A DNA stretch of 12,016 bases from NCBI GenBank assembly GCA_900541125.1, contig UQIK01000036.1, forward strand, positions 1-12,016, given 5' to 3'. Below the pieces are notes generated by a model. The model had not been told where the DNA came from. It did not search any database and was given only the letters and a program-made list of their open reading frames with translations. Shown here piece by piece: positions 5,588 to 12,016 of this stretch. Both the position numbers and the translations under genes were made by a program. Within the stretch, counting starts at the first letter, position 1. Every line of letters begins with the position of its first letter. This DNA is from an uncultured Collinsella sp. (lineage in GTDB: Bacteria > Actinomycetota > Coriobacteriia > Coriobacteriales > Coriobacteriaceae).

Positions 5588-6601
5588 ATGAAGCGCATCC
5601 TTCTCATCGCCACGGGCGGCACCATCGCATCGACCGAGGACGGCAACGGCCTCTCCCCCGCCCTGACCGGTGAGGAGCTCGCCCAGAGCGTCCCCGAGAT
5701 CTCGGGCCTCTGCGAGCTCGACGTCGTGCAGCCCATGAACATCGACAGCACCAATATGCGCCCCAGTGACTGGATGCGTATCCGCGACGTCATCGTCAAG
5801 GGCTATGCCGACCACGACGGCTTCGTGATTCTGCACGGCACCGACACCATGAGCTACACCGCGGCGGCGCTTTCCTATCTGATTCAGGACAGCCCCAAGC
5901 CTATCGTGCTCACCGGCTCGCAAAAGCCCATGGGCAATCCCTTTACCGACGCCAAGCTCAACCTGTACCAGAGCCTGCTCTATGCACTCGACGAGCATTC
6001 GCACGATGTGTCGATTGTGTTTGGCGGCGTCGCCATTGCCGGTACGCGCGCCCGCAAGCAGCGCACCATGAGCTTCAACGCATTCATTAGCGTCAACTAT
6101 CCGCCCATTGCCTACATCCGCAATGACCGTATCGTGCGCAACGGGCTTCACGGCACGCATCAGGACGAAAACCCGGTGCATTTCTACGACAGCATCGACC
6201 CGCGCGTATTTGTACTCAAGCTTACGCCCGGCGTAAACCCGGGCATCCTCGACGCCCTAGCCGATAGCTACGATGCTGTAATCCTTGAGACCTTTGGCAT
6301 TGGCGGTATCCCCGAGTTTGGTGAGTCGGGCGAGTCGTTCCAGGAGGCGATTTTCCGCTGGGTTGATTCGGGTCGTACTGTCGTTATGACCACGCAGGTC
6401 CCCGAGGAGGGCCTTGACCTGGGTGTTTATGAGGTCGGCCGTGCCTACGCCGATCATCCGGGTATTTTGCGCGGCGACGATATGACCACCGAGACGCTCG
6501 TGGCCAAGACCATGTGGGCACTCGGCCAGTCACGTGATGCGTCAGAAATTCAGCGCCTGTTCTACAGCCAAGTCAACCACGACCGTATCCCGATGGTGTA
6601 A
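5588..6601 (+). CDS. ansA: Type I (cytoplasmic) L-asparaginase
   Basis: A 337-residue enzyme hydrolysing L-asparagine to aspartate and ammonia. Seen: the first catalytic-threonine motif ATGGTIAS (about residues 8-15), the second signature DGFVILHGTDTMSYTAAALSYLI with the catalytic Thr and Asp, then PIVLTGSQKPM, LKLTPGVNP and LETFGIGGIP, all in the order of the bacterial asparaginase fold. No signal peptide, and the resemblance is to the cytosolic AnsA branch rather than periplasmic AnsB, so a housekeeping, low-affinity role is expected. The ATG at 5588 follows an AGGAA ribosome site by 7 nt; in-frame codons further up are unconserved. It is divergent from guaA and convergent with the small regulator gene, 21 bp apart, with no clear terminator between. 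Both guaA and this gene handle amide nitrogen; a shared purpose is speculation. Confidence 0.93.
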   Translation: MKRILLIATGGTIASTEDGNGLSPALTGEELAQSVPEISGLCELDVVQPMNIDSTNMRPSDWMRIRDVIVKGYADHDGFVILHGTDTMSYTAAALSYLIQDSPKPIVLTGSQKPMGNPFTDAKLNLYQSLLYALDEHSHDVSIVFGGVAIAGTRARKQRTMSFNAFISVNYPPIAYIRNDRIVRNGLHGTHQDENPVHFYDSIDPRVFVLKLTPGVNPGILDALADSYDAVILETFGIGGIPEFGESGESFQEAIFRWVDSGRTVVMTTQVPEEGLDLGVYEVGRAYADHPGILRGDDMTTETLVAKTMWALGQSRDASEIQRLFYSQVNHDRIPMV

Positions 6602-6622
6602 CCACCGGTCAATAGGCATCTT

Positions 6623-6841
6623 CTATTCAATGCCCTCGAGAAGCTCTGACACCGTCATGCCGAGTGCGGGCGCGATCTTAAATAGAACCTTGAGCGTGAA
6701 ATTTGCCGTCCCGTCTTCGATTCGGTCGAGATAGGGTCGGCTGATTCCTGTCGCCACACAAAAATCGACCTTGGAGATACCAAGGTCCCTGCGTGTCTCT
6801 TCGACCCGCCTGCCAAGAATCTGTTTCGCACGTTCGTCCAT
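6623..6841 (-). CDS. Small Xre-family (HTH_3) transcriptional regulator
   Basis: A 72-residue protein that is essentially one helix-turn-helix domain: VEETRRDLGISKVDFCVATGISRPYLDRIEDGTANFTLKVLFKIAPALGMTVSELL. The recognition helix is around ISRPYLDRIE (residues about 34-43). Single-domain Xre proteins are usually homodimeric repressors of their own and adjacent promoters. It is transcribed away from the unknown 129-residue gene, and the 76 bp between the two starts contain a perfect 24-bp palindrome, strongly suggesting that this protein is the regulator of that site. No clear Shine-Dalgarno sequence precedes the ATG. It could be the antitoxin-like half of a two-gene unit, although the partner shows no toxin fold I recognise. 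Confidence 0.88.
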   Translation of the reverse strand: MDERAKQILGRRVEETRRDLGISKVDFCVATGISRPYLDRIEDGTANFTLKVLFKIAPALGMTVSELLEGIE

Positions 6842-6870
6842 GCAGACGAGTTTGAAATGGGGCCGAACAT

Positions 6871-6894
6871 AAACGTAAACTATAGTTTACGTTT
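6871..6894. promoter_or_regulatory. Perfect 24-bp palindromic operator between divergent genes
   Basis: Arms AAACGTAAAC (6871-6880) and GTTTACGTTT (6885-6894) are exact complements around a central TATA, so the full 24 bp is self-complementary. It lies between the starts of the small Xre-type regulator and the unknown gene. The centre supplies TATAGT on both strands as a possible -10; on the plus strand TTGAAA (6852-6857) with TAAACT (6876-6881) at 18 bp is an alternative pair. Occupation by a dimeric repressor would shut both promoters. The promoter assignments are tentative; the palindrome is certain. Confidence 0.85.
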
Positions 6895-6917
6895 TGCCGA
6901 ATACACAGGAGTTTTCT

Positions 6918-7307
6918 ATGTCGGGTTCTTCGGTCCGCATGTACCGAGCCACGCTTCGCACAAACAGCGCACCGCCCAAGCTCGTCGTCGTTGAAGCAGA
7001 ATGCCTTTCGCCCGATGAGCGCACAGCATTTGCATTGCTATCAAGTCGCGTCGTCGCCGTTCTGGTCCCTTGCCCGGCGCAAGGTGAACTTGCCATTCAA
7101 TGCCAAACGCACGGCTGCTCGCTCAATCAGGCTGCCGTAATCGCAACCAGCCAACGCGGCCTGCCGCTCCTTTTAGAAGCCGGCATAGCACTCGCCCTTC
7201 GCGGCGCCGGATACGAAAACGAGACCGCCGCCGACATGGTCTTTAAACCACGATCGAGCGGCGGCCTCGCAGCAGCCATTGAATATGCGTGCAGGCTCGT
7301 TGCCTAA
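6918..7307 (+). CDS. Protein of unknown function, divergent partner of a small Xre-type regulator
   Basis: A 129-residue protein I do not recognise. The ATG at 6918 follows an AGGAG ribosome site (6907-6911) by 6 nt, better than an in-frame TTG at 6894 that lies inside the palindrome. It has a strand-rich first half (MYRATLRT, PPKLVVVEAECL), a hydrophobic stretch SSRVVAVLVPCPAQGELAIQCQTHGC with three cysteines, then helical Ala/Leu-rich segments (LPLLLEAGIALALRGAGY, GGLAAAIEYACRLVA). No signal peptide, convincing membrane helix or catalytic motif is evident. The only functional clue is the divergent regulator gene and the shared palindrome, implying tight repression. It converges with the DUF1648 gene 9 bp away. 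The ribosome site and control region make it likely to be a real gene. Confidence 0.72.
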   Translation: MSGSSVRMYRATLRTNSAPPKLVVVEAECLSPDERTAFALLSSRVVAVLVPCPAQGELAIQCQTHGCSLNQAAVIATSQRGLPLLLEAGIALALRGAGYENETAADMVFKPRSSGGLAAAIEYACRLVA

Positions 7308-7316
7308 AAGGACAAG

Positions 7317-7700
7317 CTAGAAACCAAAGCCAAAGCCCGTTCCGGTTATCGCCGAGTACATAAAGTAAACGTTGATCACGTTGAGGAACACACCCGTGAT
7401 GCAACCGTTGCGCAGGTAGCGCTCGCACACAATGCGCGCCATGGCGGCAGAGTCCTCATTGTTCTTGGCCTGGCGTCCCGCCGTAAAGTACGTTACCACG
7501 CTCAGCAGCAGGTTGAGCATCGGAAGCGCCAGCAGCTCGTAGCTCTTGCCCCAGCGCGTAACCTCGCCGGCTGCGTTAAACTTCGTTGCCACCTCGGGAC
7601 CAATGTTGGGGATAACACACGCTGCAACCACCAGCGGAATCACCGCAAGCACCAGCAGCGCGATGCCCATGTAGCCAGCTTTTTTGCCATATTTAAACAT
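7317..7700 (-). CDS. DUF1648-type small integral membrane protein
   Basis: A 127-residue membrane protein. Hydrophobic helices lie at about residues 10-32 (GIALLVLAVIPLVVAACVI), 52-74 (YELLALPMLNLLLSVVTYFTAG) and 97-118 (GCITGVFLNVINVYFMYSAI). Between the first two is the DUF1648 signature: a proline after the first helix, then VATKFNAAGEVTRWGKS, matching the family pattern of FN..GE..RWG. DUF1648 occurs alone or at the N-terminus of SdpI-like immunity proteins; no SdpI domain follows here. It ends in the unusual glycine/phenylalanine tail GTGFGFGF. The ATG is 11 bp after the ychF stop, with an AGGACG ribosome site in the gap, so it is probably the second gene of the ychF transcript. Function is unknown; envelope-stress or bacteriocin-immunity roles would be extrapolation. 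Confidence 0.78.
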   Translation of the reverse strand: MFKYGKKAGYMGIALLVLAVIPLVVAACVIPNIGPEVATKFNAAGEVTRWGKSYELLALPMLNLLLSVVTYFTAGRQAKNNEDSAAMARIVCERYLRNGCITGVFLNVINVYFMYSAITGTGFGFGF

Positions 7701-7711
7701 GTGCGTCGTCC

Positions 7712-8788
7712 TTACACGTTAAAGCGGAAGTGCACGACGTCGCCATCGGCCATGACATAGTCCTTGCCCTCAATACGCAGCTTGCCGGCGGCCTTGGCGC
7801 CCTGCTCGCCACCGAGCTCGATATAGTCGTCGTAGCCAATGACCTCGGCCTTAATAAAGCCGCGCTCAAAGTCGGTGTGAATGACGCCGGCGGCCTGCGG
7901 GGCGGTCGCGCCCTGACGCACCGTCCAGGCCTTGACCTCCATCTCGCCGGCCGTAAAGAACGACTGCAGACCGAGCAGCTTGTAGGCTGCCTGCGCAAGC
8001 ACGTCCAGGCCGGGCTGCTCCAGACCCAGGCTCTCCAGGTAGTCGGCAGCGTCCTCTGGATCGAGCTCGGAAAGCTCGGCCTCGATCTTGGCGCAGATCG
8101 GCAGCGGCTTGACGCCGTCGATGGGCGCCAGATCGTCGTTGAGCATGTCCTCGTCCACGTTGGCCACGTACAGGATGGGCTTCATGGTGAGCAGGAACAG
8201 GCCCTTGGCAGCAGCGCGCTCCTCATCGGTCATCTCCATGGATGCGGCGCGCTTGCCCTCGTTGAGCCAGGCAAGCAGGCGCTTGGCCACCTCGAACTTG
8301 GGCATGAGCTCCTTGTCGCGCTTGGCCTCCTTCTCGAGCTTGGGCAGCTGCTTCTCGAGCGTGCCCATGTCGGCCAGGATGAGCTCGGTCATGATGGTGT
8401 CGGCATCGCCGGCAGGATCGACGAACTCGCCCGTGCGGCCCACCTCACGCATGACGTTGGGGTCCTTAAAGTAGCGCACGACCTCGCAGATGGCGTCGGT
8501 CTCGCGGATGTTTGCCAAGAACTGGTTGCCCAGACCCTCGCCCTCGTTAGCGCCCTTCACCAGGCCCGCGATGTCGACAAACTCGACCGTAGCCGGCACA
8601 ATGCGGCCCGGGTTGACGATGTCGGCAAGCTTTTGCAGGCGGCTATCGGGCACATCGACGATACCCACGTTGGGGTCGATCGTGGCAAACGGGTAGTTGG
8701 CGGCAAGGCCGGTCTTTTTTGTAAGCGCGGTGAACAGCGTCGACTTGCCCACGTTGGGCAGGCCCACGATACCGATGGAAAGGGACAC
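7712..8788 (-). CDS. ychF: Redox-regulated ATPase YchF (Obg/OLA1 family)
   Basis: A 358-residue P-loop protein of the TRAFAC class that hydrolyses ATP rather than GTP and associates with ribosomes. Seen: Walker A GIVGLPNVGKST (residues about 5-16), the switch region and G3 motif DIAGLVKGANEGEGLGN, and the degenerate G4 motif YVANVDED, in which the usual NKxD is replaced; this explains the ATP preference of the family. The C-terminal TGS domain starts near FTAGEMEVKAWTVRQGATAPQAAGVIHTDFERGFIKAEV and ends VVHFRFNV. The start is a GTG at 8788: AAGGAG stands 5 nt upstream and the protein then begins directly with the conserved SIGIVGLPNVGKS. An ATG at 8824 would add 12 unconserved residues overlapping that ribosome site. 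Likely co-transcribed with the DUF1648 gene. Confidence 0.97.
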   Translation of the reverse strand: MSLSIGIVGLPNVGKSTLFTALTKKTGLAANYPFATIDPNVGIVDVPDSRLQKLADIVNPGRIVPATVEFVDIAGLVKGANEGEGLGNQFLANIRETDAICEVVRYFKDPNVMREVGRTGEFVDPAGDADTIMTELILADMGTLEKQLPKLEKEAKRDKELMPKFEVAKRLLAWLNEGKRAASMEMTDEERAAAKGLFLLTMKPILYVANVDEDMLNDDLAPIDGVKPLPICAKIEAELSELDPEDAADYLESLGLEQPGLDVLAQAAYKLLGLQSFFTAGEMEVKAWTVRQGATAPQAAGVIHTDFERGFIKAEVIGYDDYIELGGEQGAKAAGKLRIEGKDYVMADGDVVHFRFNV

Positions 8789-8825
8789 GACAGCTCCTTT
8801 TGGTACAGGTACTTCTAACTGCATA

Positions 8826-8855
8826 AGTATAGCGCCGCCGCAGCATCCGGGCGAA
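8826..8855 (-). promoter_or_regulatory. Candidate ychF promoter
   Basis: On the minus strand TATACT (8826-8831, 5 of 6 consensus) stands about 40 bp ahead of the GTG start. The best upstream hexamer is TTCGCC (8850-8855) at 18 bp, a poor -35 lying inside the hairpin described at 8832-8875. The -10 is convincing, the -35 is not. Confidence 0.45.
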
Positions 8856-8875
8856 TCCGGACACCGCGGCGGCGC
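8832..8875 (-). terminator. GC-rich nested hairpin, probable terminator of the alpha-glucoside operon
   Basis: Arms GCGCCGCCGC (8832-8841) and GCGGCGGCGC (8866-8875) are a perfect 10-bp inverted repeat. Within the 24-nt loop TCCGG (8846-8850) pairs with CCGGA (8857-8861). It begins 40 bp after the stop of the GH4 gene and faces its transcript. The following sequence on that strand is TATACTTATG, only a weak U-tract, and it doubles as the ychF -10. Termination is likely but may be partial. Confidence 0.5.
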
Positions 8876-8914
8876 AAATGAAGCAGAGATGCGTGAGGTT
8901 CGAGACAGTAGTCC

Positions 8915-10258
8915 TTACTTAAGCTCGGGCCAGAAATCCTTGTTGGCCTCGATGAGCTCGTCCAGGATCTGCTTAGCAACGCTTGCCGAAGGAATGGTCT
9001 TGGAGAGCGTGAGCGCCTGCCAGAGCTTCTGGTAGCTGCCCTCGACCCAAGCCTGGACAACGAGCTTCTCGACGGAAACCTGCTGCTCCATCAGGCCCTT
9101 CTGGAACTGCGGAATCGGGCCCTGGCAGATCTTCTCAAAGCCGTTGGAACCGACGATGCAAGGCACCTCGACCATGGCCGTCGGGTCGAAGTTGGGCACA
9201 GCGCCATCGTTGGGGACGATCAGCAGGAAGCGCTCGAGCGTATTCTCGGCCAGTGCGCAGGCAAGGTCGACTATGTAGTTGGCATGTACATCCGGCTCAA
9301 AGCCGCCGTCCTTGGCAGTACCCTTGGCGATGATGTCGCGGCAAGCGCCAAAGACCTTCTTCTCGCGGCCGTCCATAACCTCATTGGCGCGAGTGTAGTT
9401 GGGGTCAGACGTCTCGACGACATAGTCCGGGTACAGGTAATACTTGAGGTAGGTATTGGGAATCGTCTCGGGATCGACAGCATAGACATCCTTGGCCTTG
9501 CCGAAGGTGTGAATCCAGCTCTCCTCGACGTGCTGCTCCTTACCGGCCTCGTGCTCAATGCCGTCCAAGTAGCCGTTCTTTGCCATGTGCTCCTTGATCT
9601 GCGGCATGAGGTCGTTACCCTCCTTGTCGTAGATCTTGCTCCACCAACCAAAGTGGTTGAGGCCGTAGTAGCTGTACTGCAGCTCGCGACGATCCTTGAT
9701 GCCGCACATACGGCTCATCTTATCCATGAGGTCGATCGGCATGTCGCAGATGTTGATGATGCGGCTGTTGGGGCGCAGCACGCGGCAAGCCTCTGCGACG
9801 ATAGCCGCGGGGTTGGAGTAGTTGAGCATCCAGGCGTTGGGGCTGTACTTCTCCATGTAGTCCAGGATCTCGATGACACCGCCGATGGAGCGCATACCGT
9901 AGGCGATGCCGCCGGCACCGCAGGTCTCCTGACCAACGCAGCCGTACTTGAGGGGGATCTTCTCGTCGAGCTCGCGCATAGCGTAGAGACCCACGCGGAT
10001 GTGAGCAAGGACGAAGTCAGTACCGGTGAATGCGGTCTCGGGGTCGGTGGTGTAGTTGAACTCAACCTCGGGGGCGTTCTCGTGGAAGTAGATCTCGCAG
10101 GCCTTGGCCACGGTCTCCTGGCGCTCGGCGTTGTTGTCGTAGAAGGTCACCTTGTTGACCGGGAAGCGGTCACGCTCCTCAAGCAGCATCAGGGCAATGC
10201 CCGGAGTGAAGGTAGAGCCACCGCCGGCAATGGTCACGGCATAGTTTTTCTTGGACAT
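8915..10258 (-). CDS. Glycoside hydrolase family 4 6-phospho-alpha-glucosidase
   Basis: A 447-residue cytosolic enzyme of the GlvA/MalH/AglB type, which uses NAD+ and a divalent metal (Mn2+) to cleave maltose 6-phosphate and related phosphorylated alpha-glucosides by a redox-elimination mechanism. Seen: the N-terminal dinucleotide-binding motif VTIAGGGSTFTPG (residues about 8-20), the GH4 motif ETCGAGGIAYGMRSI (111-125), and the metal ligands Cys171 in NICDMP and His202 in GLNHFGWW. The CDMP motif separates the 6-phospho-alpha-glucosidase group from the alpha-galactosidase and alpha-glucuronidase groups of GH4. Length is as expected. The ATG follows a strong GAGGAGG ribosome site. It lies 155 bp downstream of the PTS permease gene on the same strand, giving a paired import-and-hydrolysis module. 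The products would be glucose 6-phosphate and glucose for glycolysis. Confidence 0.95.
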   Translation of the reverse strand: MSKKNYAVTIAGGGSTFTPGIALMLLEERDRFPVNKVTFYDNNAERQETVAKACEIYFHENAPEVEFNYTTDPETAFTGTDFVLAHIRVGLYAMRELDEKIPLKYGCVGQETCGAGGIAYGMRSIGGVIEILDYMEKYSPNAWMLNYSNPAAIVAEACRVLRPNSRIINICDMPIDLMDKMSRMCGIKDRRELQYSYYGLNHFGWWSKIYDKEGNDLMPQIKEHMAKNGYLDGIEHEAGKEQHVEESWIHTFGKAKDVYAVDPETIPNTYLKYYLYPDYVVETSDPNYTRANEVMDGREKKVFGACRDIIAKGTAKDGGFEPDVHANYIVDLACALAENTLERFLLIVPNDGAVPNFDPTAMVEVPCIVGSNGFEKICQGPIPQFQKGLMEQQVSVEKLVVQAWVEGSYQKLWQALTLSKTIPSASVAKQILDELIEANKDFWPELK

Positions 10259-10275
10259 GATGTCCTCCTCATTCT

Positions 10276-10308
10276 GGCCGCTTGCTCAATCCATCCCCGC
10301 ACGCGGCC
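10276..10308 (-). other. Hairpin just upstream of the GH4 ribosome site
   Basis: GGCCGCTTGC (10276-10285) is complementary to GCACGCGGCC (10299-10308) in 9 of 10 positions. In the mRNA it would end about 6 nt before the GAGGAGG ribosome site of the GH4 gene. It could tune translation or mark an mRNA processing end; no ligand-binding RNA family is recognised. Confidence 0.4.
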
Positions 10309-10355
10309 TGTACGGTTTGGAATTGTTACCTAGAAGTGGAGTTTTTTATCTCTAG

Positions 10356-10395
10356 AATCGGCCTTGCGGTGCATACCGGCTCTGCAAGGCCGATT
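10356..10395 (-). other. Strong 12-bp intercistronic hairpin between EIICB and GH4 genes
   Basis: AATCGGCCTTGC (10356-10367) and GCAAGGCCGATT (10384-10395) are perfect complements with a 16-nt loop that itself contains GGT-GCAT-ACC. It starts about 18 bp after the permease stop. On the coding strand it is followed by TCTAGAGATAAAAAACTCC, an A-run and not a U-run, so it is not a standard terminator for this operon. It may be a stability/processing element setting different levels of permease and hydrolase, or an operator. Confidence 0.65.
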
Positions 10396-10413
10396 GTCTC
10401 GATGGACGATGGT

Positions 10414-11991
10414 TTACAGAAGACTCTCGAACTTCAGAAGACTCTCGAACTTCTCGCGAACCTGCGGGACGGTAAGGCCGATGATGACCTGGATTGACTG
10501 ACCTTGGACCACCAAGCCATGCGTACCGATCGCCTTGAAGGAAGCCTCGGGTGCAACGACGCTCTTGTCCTTGACGTTAACGCGCAGACGGGTAGCGCAG
10601 TTAGTTACATCGATGATGTTATCCGTGCCACCGAGCAGATCGAGGATGTTCTCGGCAAGCACCAAGCGCTCATCATCTTTACTCTGGACGACCGATTTGC
10701 CAGCAGCAGCACCGCCCTGCTTTTGCTTGTAGTCGGCCTTGGACTTGAGCTCGACCTCAACATCGTCATCCTCGCGACCGGGGGTCTTAAAGTCGAACTT
10801 GACGATCAGGAAACGGAAGACCACGACCCAAAGGGCGGTAAAGCACAGACCGACAAGGATGGAGATGGCGTACTGCAGACCGTGTGCGGCCCAAAGGGGC
10901 AGCCAGTCCCACGAGAGCATCGAGATGATGCCGCCGTCGAAGATGCCCACGACACCAAGGAGGTTTTGAGCCATGCAGCCGAGCGCTCCGAGCACGCAGT
11001 GGACGACGAACAGGCCGGGCGCGATGAACAGGAAGGTGAAGTCAAGCGGCTCGGTGATACCGCAAAGCATAGCGGTAAGGGTGACCGGGATCAGCAGAGC
11101 CTTGACGCGCTGCTTGCGCTCGGGTTTGGCGGTCATATAAAACGCAATGGCGACGCCAAGCGAGCCGAAGACCTTAGTCCAACCAGGGCAGGTATAGGCA
11201 GCCCAGGGTGCGGCATCCTTAAGAGCAATGCTCGGATCGGCAGCCAGTTGGGGCAGGATGTTGGCCCAAGCAGCAAAGATGCCGCCGTTGACCGCCGCGT
11301 TGTCGTAATAGAACGGCGTATAGATAAAGTGGTGCAGGCCTGTAGGGATCAGCACGCGCTCGAAGAAAGCAAAGACACCCACGCCAAACGTACCGGCGGA
11401 AAGGATGAATCCCTGGAAGGCGGAGATAGCAGCCTGAACATGCGGCCACACCAGGCAGGCGATAAGAGCGACCGGAACCATAACGAAGAAACCGATCATA
11501 TAGATGAACACGGAGCCCGAGAACACGCCCAGCCACTCAGGAAGTTCGGTGTCGAAGTACTTGTTGTGAAGCATCGTGGCGATACCTGAAATGATAAGCG
11601 CGCCCATGATGCCCATATCAAGCGTTTTGATGCTTGCGATAGTGGCAAGACCAGTACCGCTGCCCGCCTCGACAGAGTAGTCGACCCCAAAGACAGGGCC
11701 CCACTGCCCCAAGATTGTGCTTACAAAGTAGTTGAAGGTAAGGTAGATGGCCAAAGCCTCCATGCAGCAGCGAGCGTTCTGCTTGTTCGCGAGCGAGATT
11801 GGCAACGCTACGCAAAACAGCAACGGCATCTGGTTAAAGAGCGTCCAACCACCCTGGAGCAGCACATTCCAGCAATCAAACCAAAGATGACCCGCTGTGG
11901 CCATCTCGCCAAAGATCGCCTCGGTGGTAAACAACGTACCCAGGCCGACGACGATTCCGGAAGGTTGATTTCCGATCTCAGCCGAACACAT
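10414..11991 (-). CDS. PTS alpha-glucoside (maltose-type) transporter, EIICB; N-terminus abnormal, open to window edge
   Basis: A membrane permease of the GlvC/MalB/AglA type that imports and phosphorylates maltose or other alpha-glucosides. From the first ATG in the frame it is 525 residues, and the frame stays open to the window edge. The EIIC domain (about 10-405) has many hydrophobic helices plus IPTGLHHFIY (215-224) and the GITEPLDFTF loop (311-320) with conserved Glu314. A charged linker (KTPGREDDDVEVELKSKADY) leads to the EIIB domain, with phosphorylated Cys465 in NCATRLR. EIIA is absent and must come in trans. Relatives begin with about 25 residues like QRFGxAMFxPVLLFPFAGIVVG; here homology starts abruptly at SGIVVG, preceded by MCSAEIGNQP, which is unrelated. 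The true start is therefore uncertain: truncated, recombined or misassembled. It is co-directional with the GH4 gene. Confidence 0.9.
   Translation of the reverse strand: MCSAEIGNQPSGIVVGLGTLFTTEAIFGEMATAGHLWFDCWNVLLQGGWTLFNQMPLLFCVALPISLANKQNARCCMEALAIYLTFNYFVSTILGQWGPVFGVDYSVEAGSGTGLATIASIKTLDMGIMGALIISGIATMLHNKYFDTELPEWLGVFSGSVFIYMIGFFVMVPVALIACLVWPHVQAAISAFQGFILSAGTFGVGVFAFFERVLIPTGLHHFIYTPFYYDNAAVNGGIFAAWANILPQLAADPSIALKDAAPWAAYTCPGWTKVFGSLGVAIAFYMTAKPERKQRVKALLIPVTLTAMLCGITEPLDFTFLFIAPGLFVVHCVLGALGCMAQNLLGVVGIFDGGIISMLSWDWLPLWAAHGLQYAISILVGLCFTALWVVVFRFLIVKFDFKTPGREDDDVEVELKSKADYKQKQGGAAAGKSVVQSKDDERLVLAENILDLLGGTDNIIDVTNCATRLRVNVKDKSVVAPEASFKAIGTHGLVVQGQSIQVIIGLTVPQVREKFESLLKFESLL
10418..10453 (-). 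repeat. 18-bp perfect tandem duplication at the EIICB C-terminus
   Basis: The unit AGAAGACTCTCGAACTTC occurs at 10418-10435 and again at 10436-10453 without any change. In the permease frame it encodes KFESLL twice, immediately before the stop. The family normally ends soon after the PQVREK-type motif, so the second copy is a recent in-frame duplication that lengthens the tail by six residues. Confidence 0.9.
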
Positions 11992-12016
11992 TGAGTGAAT
12001 AGGCCGTTCCCGCAGC

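Noticed and set aside
7730..8818. Long open frame antisense to ychF, and similar ones opposite the GH4, EIICB and integrase genes (9284-10333, 10504-11589, 1331-2407)
   Set aside because: All are exact shadows of strongly supported genes with skewed His/Leu/Val/Asp/Gly composition and no recognisable motifs.

Overview
The window looks like a chromosomal stretch from a high-GC gut actinobacterium of the Coriobacteriia, most likely Collinsella. This is inferred from base composition, strong third-position GC (which creates long antisense shadow frames) and gene content (guaA, type I asparaginase, ychF, and an alpha-glucoside PTS with a GH4 6-phospho-alpha-glucosidase). No rRNA or tRNA is present to confirm it.

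Left third (1-3600): one end of an integrative element. From left to right it holds the C-terminal, DUF1524 nuclease half of a GmrSD-like restriction protein whose N-terminal half is missing; a leftward cassette of an excisionase-like winged-helix protein, a tyrosine integrase and a MobC-like ribbon-helix-helix protein; and a divergent Xre-type repressor. The 140 bp between repressor and excisionase contain two face-to-face promoters and three pairs of GTAC-centred half-sites. Each pair is spaced exactly 10 bp and the pairs overlie the promoter elements, so this looks like a phage-style genetic switch. About 470 bp without a gene follows. It holds eight or nine scattered copies of a short motif, TTTACTCCCCATT or its complement, in both orientations. 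The same core (TACTCCC) is the last coding sequence of guaA, a known island-insertion hotspot.

Middle (3560-7310): guaA (leftward) with a clear intrinsic terminator; a divergent cytoplasmic L-asparaginase; then a small Xre-type regulator and an unrecognised 129-residue protein, divergently transcribed from a gap holding a perfect 24-bp palindrome.

Right (7317-12016): all genes leftward. The alpha-glucoside PTS permease (EIICB, running to the window edge) and a GH4 6-phospho-alpha-glucosidase form a maltose/alpha-glucoside uptake and hydrolysis module. The permease would import and phosphorylate the disaccharide, and the GH4 enzyme would cleave the 6-phospho-disaccharide. The translation-associated ATPase gene ychF and a DUF1648 membrane protein gene follow as a second transcription unit. 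The first roughly 24 residues expected for the permease are replaced by unrelated sequence at the right edge. The left edge also breaks a gene, so both window ends coincide with abrupt loss of homology.
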